Source: Diplolepis rosae
Lineage: Eukaryota; Arthropoda; Insecta; Hymenoptera; Diplolepididae
DNA: 64,000 bases
Reading direction: 5' to 3'
Assembly (NCBI GenBank): GCA_030998225.1
Contig: JAPYXD010000484.1
Location: 4,278,001 to 4,342,000, forward strand
The first letter of the stretch is position 1, and each line of letters opens with the position of its first letter. The translations under genes and the position numbers were made by a program. The notes under the pieces were generated by a model. That model made no database searches. It saw only the letters and a program-made list of their open reading frames with translations, and was not told where the DNA came from. Below are positions 46,123 to 57,870 of this stretch, piece after piece.

Positions 46123-46640
46123 CAATTCACAAAACCCGAAAATAAAAATTCTATCCCCTATTTTCCCCTATTTACTGAAAAATTAAAATTTGAAAAATAT
46201 TCATTCTACACACAGTCTTAGTATTAAAAGTGATTGAAAGAATTTAATCTCTTTTTATATATATAATTTTTATATAATAAATCTGTTCTGTGGATATATT
46301 AAAGAAATGTGTGGAAAAACTGTAAAATTATCCGGAAAAACCGTGATTTGATAAGGAATTTTTTTTTTACGAGTTTCAGTTTAAAAAGAGTTCCAAAGAT
46401 AAACTAGGGGCAAAGATGAATATCAAAGCACAATTTGGACTAGAATTCTAATTGCCCTATATATATGAAGTTTTTCAAAAAAACTTTTTTGACTTTACCT
46501 ATTTTTGACAACTGTTATTTTCTTTCCAAATATCAAACTGTTGAAAAACATCCCCTATTTCACCTAAAATTAACTTTATAACTTCTGCGATTTCTGAAAA
46601 TTCAAATGCAAATGCACGACTATATTAATTGAAAGTAGAA

Positions 46641-46823
46641 TTACCAGAATTGGAAAATGAAATTCTTGAGAAGTTTTGAAAGATTCTTATGAAACCGAAG
46701 TTCCTCCTCTCTTTGCCAGGAAATTGTGTCTATGCGATTCTTCATCGTGGTGAAGTTACGCTCTGTTTCTTGATAAGTATTACAGGGAGGGATTGAAAAG
46801 CAAATACCAGTGGTCAATGGCAT
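46641..46823 (-). pseudogene. Possible hAT transposase C-terminal remnant
   Basis: Sixty open codons include SIPPCNTYQETERNFTTMKN, which resembles the hAT dimerisation motif in which a Thr-x-x-(x)-ERxFS block is followed by a basic helix. Nothing upstream extends it in frame and no TIRs were found. The resemblance is weak. Confidence 0.25.
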
Positions 46824-47298
46824 GACTTTAATTTGGCCCTTCCCATTTTCTTACATTGGAAAAATTATTGTTCTTAATTCATGATAATACTTTATAACTT
46901 TAGCGAAAAAATAGATGATTTATTAAAAAAAAATTTTAATTCTCATTTTCCTGACAAAACAAAGAACTGACAGAGAGTTTTTTGTTGATTAAGGATTTTT
47001 CAAGTTTTTAATTTAAAACCATGACCCATCGAATCACGTGACTAAATTTATAGGTAAATATTCTTGTATAACATAACTGGTTCATTTTACTAAAAAGTTA
47101 TCAAAAAATTCGTTTCACAAAAAATAGAACTGGTAAAGTTAATGGAAATTACAGGTAACTATAAACTTTTTACTAAAACGAACTAAAGAGACGTCCATTA
47201 TTGTATTCCATATATATACCATTATATTTCTCAAATTTTTAGAAAAATGTTTTGTGCACATAAAAAGTTATCTTATATGAATATAAATTATAATTTAG

Positions 47299-47440
47299 TC
47301 ACGTGGTCCGGTTGATTTATGGCTTTAAAAAAACTTTTTAATTGTTTAAAAAATAATTTTATGATCTTCAGTCACTAAAGAAATTAGTTAAAATATTAAT
47401 TGCATTACATTAAGGCCATGTGGTAGGGTCTGACATCACC
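47299..47440. repeat. Two partial ends of family T MITEs
   Basis: A right-end sequence (GTCACGTGGTCCGGTTGATT, then TATGGCTTTAA) at 47299-47332 is followed 80 bases later by a left-end sequence (TTAAGGCCATGTGGTAGGGT) at 47413. These look like leftovers of two adjacent insertions rather than one intact copy. Confidence 0.5.
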
Positions 47441-47619
47441 AATTACATACGACCACTTTATTAATAAAATAATAATCCAAATAAACTTTCCGCAGAAGAC
47501 AGCAATGCAGAAAAAGGTAACGCATTACTCTCTTCTCCGGAAAATTTGTTAAAATTATTATTTTAATTATAAAGCAGTCGTATGATTTCGTTTTATTAAT
47601 ATTGACTATTTATTAAACG

Positions 47620-47623
<4 letters not shown>

Positions 47624-47656
<33 letters not shown>
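47624..47656. repeat. (AT)n microsatellite
   Basis: An uninterrupted run of about 16 AT dinucleotides. A shorter TA run lies at 16122-16147. Confidence 0.9.
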
Positions 47657-47658
<2 letters not shown>

Positions 47659-47852
47659 CTATTTTAATATATTACTTTCAGAAATAATTAAAGTTTATAT
47701 TCAGTATATTTAATAAAGAAATATCAAAAAATTTAAAACTGTTGTTTTAAGCGGAAACTATTTTCTTCACGTTCTTTAAATTTTATTAACAAACATCCTC
47801 GATGAAAGATATAAAAAACATTTTGTTTCTCCATTAACTCAATAAACTTTGT

Positions 47853-49089
47853 AATTGAGGAGTTATATTCAATAAGGCGACAGGCGCTCGAAAACCTGTA
47901 AAATTATTGTCCGCCTCGTGATGTCATAGTCAAAAATTGAAAATAGAAATTCGAAAAAACCAAAAACATGGTTTTATAGCTCGTGAAAAATGAATTTTAG
48001 TTTCCCCTTACAGTTTTTTTATAACGTTGCAAATTTTCGAGTAAATTAATAAAAAGTGTGTTGGTTTTAAAGCATAGAAACCATGTTTTATTTCAATCCA
48101 CTCGCCTCGAAAAATTCATTAATTAACGGATTGCGAAATTTTTTTTTGCGTTCTACTCGTGAATCTCTGGCGGAGGCGACAGTGCTTGCAAAAAAATTTT
48201 TTGTTCATTGTTAAATGGTTTTTTTTTAATCCGAAGAAAAAACTATGTTTTTCGAGCTTCGGACCGAAAAAGTGATCGAGGAAGTTTGAGCTACAGTAAA
48301 CTTCCCGCGAACAAGTTGATCATTAGTATATGGAGCAACTTTTTGGAAAATATCAACTCGATTGAACAATTACTTTCGAAAATACAACGAGTTGAACGCA
48401 AATGCGAATTAGGTTTTGACGCTCATTTTCATCGCATGCCACTCCTACTCTTTTTCTCTATCTTCCTTCGCTTCTACTCATCGGCGCGCCTGCATTGCTC
48501 GTAACAAAACCGGTAAAGTCGCGTCAAAACCTAATTCGCATTTGCGTTCAACTCGTTGTATTTTCGAAAGTAATTGTTCAATTGAGTTGATATTTTCCAA
48601 AAAGTTGCTCCATATACTAATGATCAACTTGTTCGCGGGAAGTTTACTGTAGCTCAAACTTCCTCGATCACTTTTTCGGTCCGAAGCTCGAAAAACATAG
48701 TTTTTTCTTCGGATTAAAAAAAACCATTTAACAATAAGCAAAAAAATGTTTTGCAAGCACTGTCGCCTTCGCCAGATATTCACGAGTAGAACGCAGAAAA
48801 AAATTTCGCAATCCGTTAATTAATGAATTTTTCGAGGCGAGTGGATTGAAATAAAACATGGTTTCTATGCTTTAAAACCAACACACTTTTTATTAATTTA
48901 CTCGAAAATTTGCAACGTTATAAAAAAACTGTAAGGGGAAACTAAAATTCATTTTTCACGAGCTATAAATCCATGTTTTTGGTTTTTTCGAATTTCGATT
49001 TTTAATTTTTGACTGTGTCATGACGAGGCGGACAATACTTTTACAGGTTTTCGAGCGCCTGTCGCCTTATTGAATATAACTCCTCAATT
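47853..49089. mobile_element. 1.24-kb foldback element, ~570-base arms
   Basis: Arms 47853-48422 and 48521-49089 are near-identical inverse copies, roughly 96% over the parts I compared, with a 98-base GC-richer loop. The outer ends are AATTGAGGAGTTATATTCAA and its inverse; the inner ends are GGTTTTGACGC and GCGTCAAAACC. Open frames of 98-101 codons exist on both strands simply because the arms mirror each other; they have no known motif. No target duplication was evident. High arm identity means a recent origin or ongoing gene conversion. Confidence 0.92.
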
Positions 49090-50078
49090 TAAGTAAAAAA
49101 AAATTAACGAAATATATTTTTCTCTCAAGAGCTATCGATGAAATGATTGAGCGAATAAGGAAAGCTATTAATTAACTGTTATTAATCTGAAAATATTGTT
49201 TAATAACTATTATCTCTGTATTAATGACAACGTAAAATATAGACTGCACAGTGCTGGATGAGAATTTTAATCATGAAAAGGCAGACGTCGCGTGCCACAG
49301 ATAATTCACTCTCGTGTTCAATTACTGATCTTACGAAGCAATTGGTGACACGCCTCTCTTTTTCACTTTTTGTTTCATTCTCTGTCAATGCTTCTTTTAT
49401 TGAATGGCGAATATGTCTGGGTTAGGTGAAGCAGAACGAGAAATTTGCCAAACAATAGACGCTAATTCTCTCGTCGTATGTTTCTGAACTAATCGTGTTC
49501 CTACTCCGTAATTGGGGATTTGGGAGAATATACCAAACTTCTCTAGATTCGGAAAACTCCCGAGTTTCGACTGTAATCAGTCATCCGGAAATTATACGAA
49601 AATTTGGCATTATTGAATTATGAAACTAATCAAAGCTCTTTTTTTTAACGAAGAGGCAATTTCTGTGTTACATTTTCTTTTTTTTCACACTTTTAAATTC
49701 GACTTTTTTAATTCTTTCTAAGTTTAAAAATTAAAATCCAAATAAATTCTAGATGAAGAAGAATGACCATCTATCCGGATTTCCCCGGACATGTCCTCCT
49801 TTTAGGGCTTGTGTGAGTTGTCCTACAGGATTTTTGACTTTGTCCGGGTTTTTGTCCGGATTTTTAAAATGATAAATTTTTATTTTTTAATCAACTTTTG
49901 GATTTTTTTTTGTACAAAATTTTATCATTCAATGCCATCTAACGATTTTTTCGTTAATTGGCAAGCCTCAAAAACTCAAAAATAATCTTTCAACTCAATA
50001 GATTATTAATTAAAATGCATCAGGGTTCAAAAGTAAAAATATAAGGTGTTAAGCGTTGATAACATTTAATAAAATAGT

Positions 50079-50230
50079 CACTTTTCTGTCCTATCTTGTC
50101 CTCATTTTCAAACTTTTCTGTCCTACTTTGTCCTTTTTTTCAAACTTTGCTGCCCTACTTTCTCCTCTTTTTTAAATAAATTGTTGTCCTACTTTGTCCT
50201 CATTTTTCAAACCTTTTTGTTCTACTTTTC
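50079..50230 (+). repeat. Degenerate tandem repeat, ~40-base unit
   Basis: About four units of CTGTCCTACTTTGTCCTC, each followed by ATTTTTCAAACTTTT, with substitutions. The region is pyrimidine-rich. A related TGTCCGGGTTTTTGTCCGG stretch precedes it at 49838. Confidence 0.75.
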
Positions 50231-53200
50231 GAAAATCAATTATGCTCACCCTAAGATGAAGGCACATTTATTTGAACTTAGATTATGTCTTCTGTTAGTG
50301 TTTAATTTTCTACAAACAAAATAAATGTTCATGATTATTTATAATTAATAAATGAAAGCATTATTAGTTTGAATTGAAACAATTATTTTTGCTTGTAATT
50401 TAACAGCTGTTGCAATTTCAGCTGGTATATGAAGTAATCGCTTCCGTTATTGTAATTTATGTAACTTATGACTGAGGTGGTTTATTTTTTTTACGTTTAC
50501 AATTACTGATTTGCATTTAAACATACAAACATGTTGGAAAAACATCATTTTAATTTTAGCCGTGATATTCCAAGAAATATGAAATTTCATGAAGCAATTC
50601 TGCTCTTCAGCAAGTTTTATTGCTTGAATAAAATTTTAACTACTACTCAAAAACAGAATGTAACTTTCAGGAAAAGGATTATCTTCTTCTAGTTTCATAA
50701 TAAAACTTGCTACTTTAATAATTTTGTAGCCGGAATTTAATGAACTGAATTTTAATTCTCCTTTGCTCTCATTAAATTTTGTAACGCGGTTGCTCGCATC
50801 TGAGCAATCTATACTGAGCATGATTCATCCCATATTTATAAACAATTTAACAAGTAGAATAGGTAAAAAGCTTAAAAGCATTAAACGATCATGATTGAAC
50901 TGATCAATGTTTAAATTTTTATCATGCAATGTTAAATATTTTTTTTTTAAATGGTTTACTTTTCACGTTTTGCCAATTTTGCTTACAACTTCCATAGGAA
51001 ATCCGTGACACTTTCACTTTGCGGCCTATTATCCTCAATTATTTTTAAGTTTATTGTGCTAAAGCTGTTGCAATATGTACTGGGATTTTAAAATATAAAA
51101 GCATATAAATAAAAAATGTTCATAAGTCGAAGAAAACATCTGAAGTCAAAAATGAAACAAACATGAAAAACAAATTTTTCAAATGACTTTTTTTAGCATT
51201 AGAAGGGTAATAAATACTTTTATTTAACCCTTTAGGCAATTTTATTTTAATTTTCATTCCACCTTTTTCAAGTGAGATTTTATAAAAGCTATAAACCACT
51301 TAATGTAAAATTGAAAAAAAACACCCATATGAAAAAAAACATTATTCTAACTCAAAAAACTCAGAGGATAAGAAGGTTTCAGATCCAGGGGTTGAGCGTG
51401 GTTGAGTCAGTAAGTTGATCAAGACATTTTATTTATATGTGTAATAACAATATAGAGAATTCTCTTTATTATATACAATAGATTTAAATTTAATTAATAA
51501 TTTAAATTTGAAATTATCAAATTATTCATCTTTTTTATTTTTCTTCTAACCATTTAGATTACATTTTAATTGTTTGCATAACATTTTTTTCAATTTTTCA
51601 ATTTACTTTTTCAATAAACTCTAATTGTTTTAACTCCTTCAAAAATCTTATGTATGTGAATTTTACTATGAATTAGTTGAGTTCACTTATTAATTAGTTA
51701 AATGTTACTAGAGATTGTTAAATTTATTCACTAATTAGAGGATGATATTTTTTCACATTCTCTTTACTTTTATTTAATTTCTTGAAATATTTCAAGCATG
51801 TATGTAGTGATCTTTCAAACTTATGCAATTTCAAATGCTTTAAAATTCAATGAAATATGCTTAGTTTTGAAACTGTATAGATGTCTTAATATTATTTAGT
51901 CATAAAATTCATTGAGATCGTCCACAACTTTTTCTTCCCTGTTATTAATTAAATAATTAATTGATTGCAATCGTTTTTTATTTTTTTTTAAATTAACATA
52001 GTTTTAAATGTATTTTCTTCTAATCTCTTGTAAAAAAGCTTTAATAAATTCGAATTCAAATTAAATATTTTTTAAATCTTTGAAATGTGTTTTAATAATT
52101 AACATATTTAGTGATCTTTCAAAAATTTTCCGTTTTGAGATCTGCATGTTAAAATCCCTATTGATTGAAATATTTTGGCATTGGCCAACCCCTTTTTTGG
52201 AAATTCAATTTTGACAAACGTTGCCTATGTAATTAAAAAAAATTGGAAAAACAATACAGGGACTTCAGTCATTCCCCAATTTCCCTATTTTTTTCTTGAA
52301 ATCCCCTAACATCCCTATATTTAAGAATTTTTACGGTTTTCCCCATTTTTTGCTGATTTTTTTTTGCGAAATTCCTATTCATCTTTCAAGAATTATCACT
52401 AATTATTTTTGCCGGAGTCGTTCAGGACTGTGATAAATTATTGTATTATAAAACTGAATTACGATTTCTAACTAAACCTGAACCTGTGGAAAATAGTGTA
52501 CGTGTCCTGATAATTAGGTTAATTTACATTGTTAGAAATGTTCTGAAATTTATGGGATTTAAAGTTACAAATTTAAGGGAAAGTAATATGAAATTCATAT
52601 CCTAAATTTGCTGAAGATTGACCAAAATTTCGGAATTTTCAAATACAAGTATCAAAATATTCAGTAATTCATAAATGAAAATTAAAAAATGTTCTTATAA
52701 ATTTACTGAAATGTAACTGAATATTTTGAAATTCATCTTCATTTCTAACAGTGTATGCTAGCAAAATGGCAAAGTTATTACAAAGAAATGTAGACGAATT
52801 GCACACAAAAAATAGAAAAAAGTAAATTTTGAAGCTAATACGTACTTTTTTCTAATAATTTAACATTTATTAGGATTTCTTTTATAGAATACGCTAAATT
52901 ACGATAAAAATTCCCATCTAGATGAGAAAATAAATTGAATTATTGGTAGAAAGAACGTAGCTTCAGAATTTATCATACGTTTTCAAATAGTTTGGTAAAA
53001 TTTTTGACAAGTATTTTTCTCCGTATAAGATACTTTTTCATCTTTCTTCTTAAAGGTATCCGCCACCTTTAATATTTTTATTTTTTCAGTTCAGACCTTC
53101 TATATAATATTTTTTTATCTTTAGTACCTTTACTTAGGAAGGTTTTCGTTTTTTGTAAAGTTCCAGCACCTTTTTGTATTTTTAAACTAAGAATTTTGAG

Positions 53201-53946
53201 TTTTTTGGGCATTTTTTGGCATTTTCTGACTTTACATAACTTTTTGGTTTTTTAACCAATTGTCGTGATTCTTTTTTTATTTTGTTCCTTACAATTTATA
53301 GAAACTTTTTGGATATGGAAAATAAGGTAACATGGCTGAAAAAAAATTACAAATAAAATTTAAAAATAAATAAAAATATGCCAAAATAAAAAAAAACTTC
53401 TTTGTAGTTATTTTTGTAGCTAAAGTACTTTCCATAGACAAAACTATTGATGATATAAAAAAGAACAAGTGGCAAAAATTTCAAAGGCCTGTGTCTAATA
53501 TTTTAGATTTTATTCAAACATATGTTGCAACAAACACGGACAATCACAACTTGCGGAAAACGGAGTTTAAAGTAAAGCCTTAGAGGCAGACAGTCAACAT
53601 TGTGTTACTAAATCATATATGTATATACATAAAGGCAATATATGTATATATATATATTGAGTTTTTATAGGGATACCTGTTGTATACTATTTTCCATGTA
53701 ATTTAGAAATATTAGCAACTAAATAAATAAACAAACTATTTCGTATAAAAAGCTCATTTTCGCTAAAACGCGTTATTCGTAAATCGTAGTAACTTTTAAT
53801 TTTATTTATTTTTTCAAGAAAAAAAAAATCAGATTGCCCTGAAAATTTACACACATACTCAGAAAAGTATAGAGAATAAAAAAGTAATATTTTTTGGAAA
53901 ATTTAAAAGAAATAAAAAATATACCAATTAAAGGTGGCGGATTCCC
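50231..53946. other. Gene-free AT-rich region
   Basis: No exon, TIR pair or known repeat was recognised. The 61-codon minus ORF at 50636-50821 has no family match. Short homopolymer and AT-rich stretches dominate, with a TATATG cluster at 53618-53660. Confidence 0.4.
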
Positions 53947-54478
53947 TTAAGGTAGTTCATCCACAAAAATTGCACCTCAGGCAAAAATAGATAATTTTGC
54001 ATTCAAAAATAGCAATATTATTATTGAAGGGACATTTTAAAAGAGAAAAAATTATTTTCCATGAAAAAAATTTGAAACACAAAAATAATTTTATCGCGAA
54101 TCATTTTTTCAGGGAAAAGATTTTCCACAACTTCACCGTTTCCAATTTTTGAAAATAAATTCTTTATTGGCTAAAACCATTTAAAATTTTTTTTCCTAAC
54201 CGAAATTTTTATAAACAAATTGCTGAATTTGATAATAATTGATTCATTTTCAAAAATTGAAAACGATTAAGTTGTAGAGGGTCTATTCCTTGAAAAAGTG
54301 ATTCGTAATCATAAATAAAATTTATTAATAAAATTATTTTTTTGTGTTGCAAATTTTTTTCATGGAAAATAATCTTTTCTCTTTCAAAATAGCCCTTCAA
54401 TAATAATATTGCTATTCTTGAAAGCAAACTTATCTATTTTTGCCTGAGATCTAATTTTCGTGGATCAACTACCTTAAG
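53947..54478. mobile_element. Palindromic TTAA-ended MITE, family Q, copy 2
   Basis: TTAAGGTAGTTCATCCACAA at the left pairs with the inverse GTGGATCAACTACCTTAA at the right. Further inner pairs are CAGGCAAAAATAGATAA with TTATCTATTTTTGCCTG and AGCAATATTATTATTGAAGG with CTTCAATAATAATATTGCT. Almost the whole copy can fold. Confidence 0.88.
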
Positions 54479-55065
54479 CGTCAGGGAAGTTAATATGCCT
54501 TTAATTTTATTTGCTAATACAATTTAAGTTTAATTACAAAAACGTTACATTCATTAACATTTATTAACTTTCCCAGTATTTTTAGAAGCGAAAAAAGTTG
54601 CCTTATTTTGATACAAAAAGGCCCAAATTAGCCTTAAATTGTGCTACTAAATCACTCTCATCCCTGGCAATGTTTCTTCAATCTTTTCAGAACTTTTGAT
54701 AACTCGATCTTGAAATTTGTGGAAAATACCTGAAAGTTTTTTTCCAAATGATCGCAAGACACTCTAAGCTGTAAGCTGTATGGACTGTGAGGCTTGGTAC
54801 AAGAAAAAAGTAGTACAATAAGTAAGTAGCAAGGAGAGGAAAAAAGAGAAGACTTTGGTATGGTAAATCCACGAGAACTGTTTAACGGATATGGTGAAAA
54901 GAGGATCAGGAAGACTATTTGTAGGAAGGGAATTGAACTTGGAACTGAGCGGCTGATGCACTGGAATAGTGGTGCATCGCACTTCTCGAGGGCATGCCTG
55001 ACTGCCCACTCGCCCTCCTCTTCCTTCTTCCTGGGGCGAACAAGCCCAGACCATTCACTTGTTCG

Positions 55066-55394
55066 TCATCCGCTTGCCAAGTCGACTAACAGAAGCCATT
55101 CTTCCATCAGCGAAACATTTGCCAGGCCGATAGATAATTGAGTAACAAACTGCTCCGTCGACCTGTCCTCGTAGTCTTGTACAACCATTCGCGACCGTTG
55201 CTTCGCTTTTCTCGTAATTTCCTTCAGTTTCCTTTTACTCAGTGGACCATTGATGGGTATTAATAGTCCCTCGTACGATTCACTATTACAAGGATATTTC
55301 ACCATCCGTGCCAGATAGTACAATCCAATTGAATCTAGCCACAAGAGCTTAGTTCCTCGGTCGAGCCAGTATCTTCGCGAAGATTCATCTGGTG
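55066..55394 (-). CDS. Unassigned open frame of ~109 codons
   Basis: Open from just after a TAA at about 55395-55397 to TGA at 55066-55068: VVHESTPDESSRRYWLDRGT, then KLLWLDSIGLYYLARMVKYP, SYEGLLIPINGPLSKRKL, KQRSRMVVQDYEDRS. Composition and codon use are more gene-like than the surroundings, and the segment from 54860 to 55620 is less AT-rich. No start is fixed because an exon could begin at any AG inside. I do not recognise the family. It could be an exon of an unknown gene or a mobile-element fragment. Confidence 0.3.
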
Positions 55395-55732
55395 TTGATT
55401 CATGTACTACTTAGAGTGCCTCCTAGTGTCAAAGAACAATAGAGGATATTGTGTCTTGCCAGTTATTGCTGTTACTGCTGCTGTTCCTGCCATATCTTCT
55501 TTGCAGTTCATCACTTTCTTCAGCTCTTCCTGGTGAGTCATAGTCTTCTTTGCTGAGTGATGTGATGTGCTGCTGCTTTCTTCCTTGCCTCCTCTCATTT
55601 TTCACTTTTTTAAGAAACAAATCTCTATTTACTCAACAATGAAGAAATAAAATTGCTCATTTGTAATTCTGATACTATATAGTTTTTTATTCATATTCAT
55701 TTAATCCAATATACGAAGCCATGCTTTACTTT

Positions 55733-56503
55733 TTAAGGTAGTTCGGTTACGAAAAATTAGGCCTCAGGCAAAAATACATAATTTTCAAATTAATTAGTTG
55801 AGTTTGAAATTTTTGTCACTAGTCGACTGGTAATCGAAAGACTGGGGCTCGAATCCCAGCGCAGTCGAAAGCGTCTTTTTTCCACAGAAAGATTTTCAAA
55901 TTCTTTAATATATGAATACATAATTTTGATTTCAAGAATAGCAATATTGTTATTGAAGGGATTATTAAAAAGAAAAAAGATTATTTTCTATAAACAAATT
56001 TGAAAAATAGAAAAATAATGTATTGAACAAATTTTATTTTCAAGTGATTTTTTCCCATATTGCTTTTTACCAACTTTTTAAAAATGATGCGATTCTTATA
56101 AATCATGGATCATTTTTACAGGGAAAAGAATCTCTACAATTTTACAGTTTCAAATTTTTGGAAATGAATCAATTCAGCGATTTTAATAGTTTTAGCCATT
56201 AAAGAATTTATTTTCAAAAATTGGAAACGGTCAAGTTGTAGAAAATCTTCTCCTTGAAAAATTGATCCACGATTTATTCGAATCGCAGCATTTTTAAAAA
56301 TTTGGTAAAAAGCGACATGAAAAAAAAGTGCAGTTAAAAATAAAATTTGTTAAATACACTACTTTTCTATGTTTCAAATGGTTTTTACAGAAAATAATCT
56401 TTTCTCTTTTAACTGATCTCTTCAATAATAATATTGCTATTCTTGAAAGCAAAATTATCTATTTTTGCCTAAGGCCTAATTTTTCGTGGCCGAACTGCTT
56501 TAA
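55733..56503. mobile_element. Palindromic TTAA-ended MITE, family Q, copy 3
   Basis: TTAAGGTAGTTCGGTTACGA at the left and the inverse of TCGTGGCCGAACTGCTTTAA at the right. It has the same CAGGCAAAAATA, GCAATATT.TTATTGAAGG and TTTTAAAAATGATGCGATTC blocks as copies 1 and 2. The left arm is interrupted by the SINE-like insertion at 55786-55915. Confidence 0.85.
55786..55915 (+). mobile_element. tRNA-like SINE-type insertion with 12-bp TSD
   Basis: ATACATAATTTT is duplicated exactly at 55774-55785 and 55916-55927. The 130-base insert has an A-box-like TAGTCGACTGG (55820-55830) and a B-box-like GGCTCGAATCC (55846-55856) inside a stem (CTGGGGCTCGAATCCCAG). The A-to-B distance is shorter than in a full tRNA, so the anticodon arm appears deleted. 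It is a short tRNA-derived SINE or a retroposed tRNA fragment inserted into a family Q MITE. Confidence 0.65.
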
Positions 56504-57110
56504 TTCTCTTGGATCGTGATCAATTAAAAGATCAATAATAATTTGTCTGTTATAATCAATTCAAATGGTCTTTTATCACGGGACAATTTTTTTATAAAAT
56601 ATTCCAGTGAACATTTTTTCAATTGAGAAACTTGGCTTTAAATGATTTTTATCTTGGATGCCTTGTGAAATTATAAAAATATATCATTTTTCAAACGAAT
56701 AAGATATTGTGTGCAAGATTACGAGGGAAAGAAATTTACGAGTGTTCAATGAATCTAGGAATGTTATATTGTACAAAGACTTCCGTATAACGTCACTTCC
56801 TCTTTCTCAATGGCTGGAGTTTAGTCAAGAAGTAAGATTTTCCTCTGATTTAATCTCATAGCGGCTCAAGTGTGCGCGTCGAGGAAGAACTTTTAACGAA
56901 CTTCACTAAATTCATTTGTTAAGGGCTTTTTCCTTCTTTTACTACTTATCCACCTTTTAATCGTCTTTCCATTTTCGCAGTCTAATGAGAAATCAAGCTT
57001 GACATCTTGACTATTAAGTTTATGGCTCATAGGAATTAAACTTTAAGGGAAGCTTATTTTCTCTACTTACAAGACTTTCATTGATTCCTTAGATTCGAAA
57101 ATCTTCTAGG

Positions 57111-57480
57111 CTCAGAAAAAAATGTCTTTGATTCAAAAAAATCTCTTGATTGCTTTTTTCCTTTGAATTTAAGAAATGAATGTATGTGCAGTTGCATAAG
57201 TACATGTACATATACAGAAATATTTTCTTTAATTCAGAGAAAAAATTGTCTTCGTTCAAGGTAACAAAATTAAATAAATTATTTATAAGTTTTTGCCGGT
57301 ATTGTATTTAAATCAAATAATTAATGTTGACAAAATAATTTCTTTAATTTAAAAAAGGCTAAAAACATGATTTATCAAAGTCCAATAAATTTATATTTGT
57401 TCTAAAGGCATTTTTACTTCGAATTGAAGAAATGAAGTTGTAAAAACGATTTCATAAATTTAAATGAAACTTTTTTCTGG
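57111..57480 (+). repeat. Dispersed repeat, family R, copy 1
   Basis: Landmarks CAGAAAAAAATGTCTTTGAT, GTACATGTACATATACAGAA and TTCAGAGAAAAAATTGTCTT recur at 60276-60445 plus 61206-61506, at 61550-61855 and in part at 63573-63699. It is non-coding, with CAGAAAAAA-like ends. This copy has no insert at CATGTACATA and represents the empty site of the mariner-like insertion. Confidence 0.75.
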
Positions 57481-57589
57481 GTGTAAAGTAAAGGAAGACG
57501 CTATAAAAGAATTCAAAATTTGCAATAATTGATTTTAGTTTTTTACATGTTCACTTCTAAATTAATTAAAATTATGATATAAATATTTT

Positions 57590-57870
57590 TGACCGGCTCA
57601 GATACATGAAAGCCCACGTAGGTAAACTATTTTTCATTTGATTAATTAAAAAATATTTAATTTTATCAAAATATTTTGTAAAACCCGTTTTCATTATCAA
57701 AACTTTAAATAGTCTATCTACGTCCGTTTTCATGTATCTTGGCTTTTCACAAATTTTTATATAATTAATTTGATTATTTTGTAGAGCATGTAGAACGTTC
57801 TAACATATAGAGATTGAACATAGTTTATATAAAGTTGCTAATTTCTTAAGTATCACATGACCTTAAATCA
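57590..57870. repeat. Palindromic repeat related to 14318-14636
   Basis: GATACATGAAAGCCCACGTA, then GGTAAACTATTT, pairs with AAATAGTCTATCTACGTCCG, then TTTTCATGTATCTTGG. The right end, CTTAAGTATCACATGACCTT, resembles the end at 14636. Confidence 0.6.

Noticed and set aside
48208..48783. Two open frames of 98-101 codons with the same N-terminal sequence on opposite strands
   Set aside because: They are the same frame seen in both arms of the foldback. No motif was recognised, so a protein role is not supported.
50636..50821. 61-codon minus-strand frame (MLSIDCSDASNRV)
   Set aside because: No family recognised, no splice context and no neighbouring exon; kept only as part of the gene-free region.
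55820..55870. A functional tRNA gene
   Set aside because: A- and B-box-like motifs are too close, no anticodon arm can be formed, and the segment is flanked by a retroposition-type duplication.
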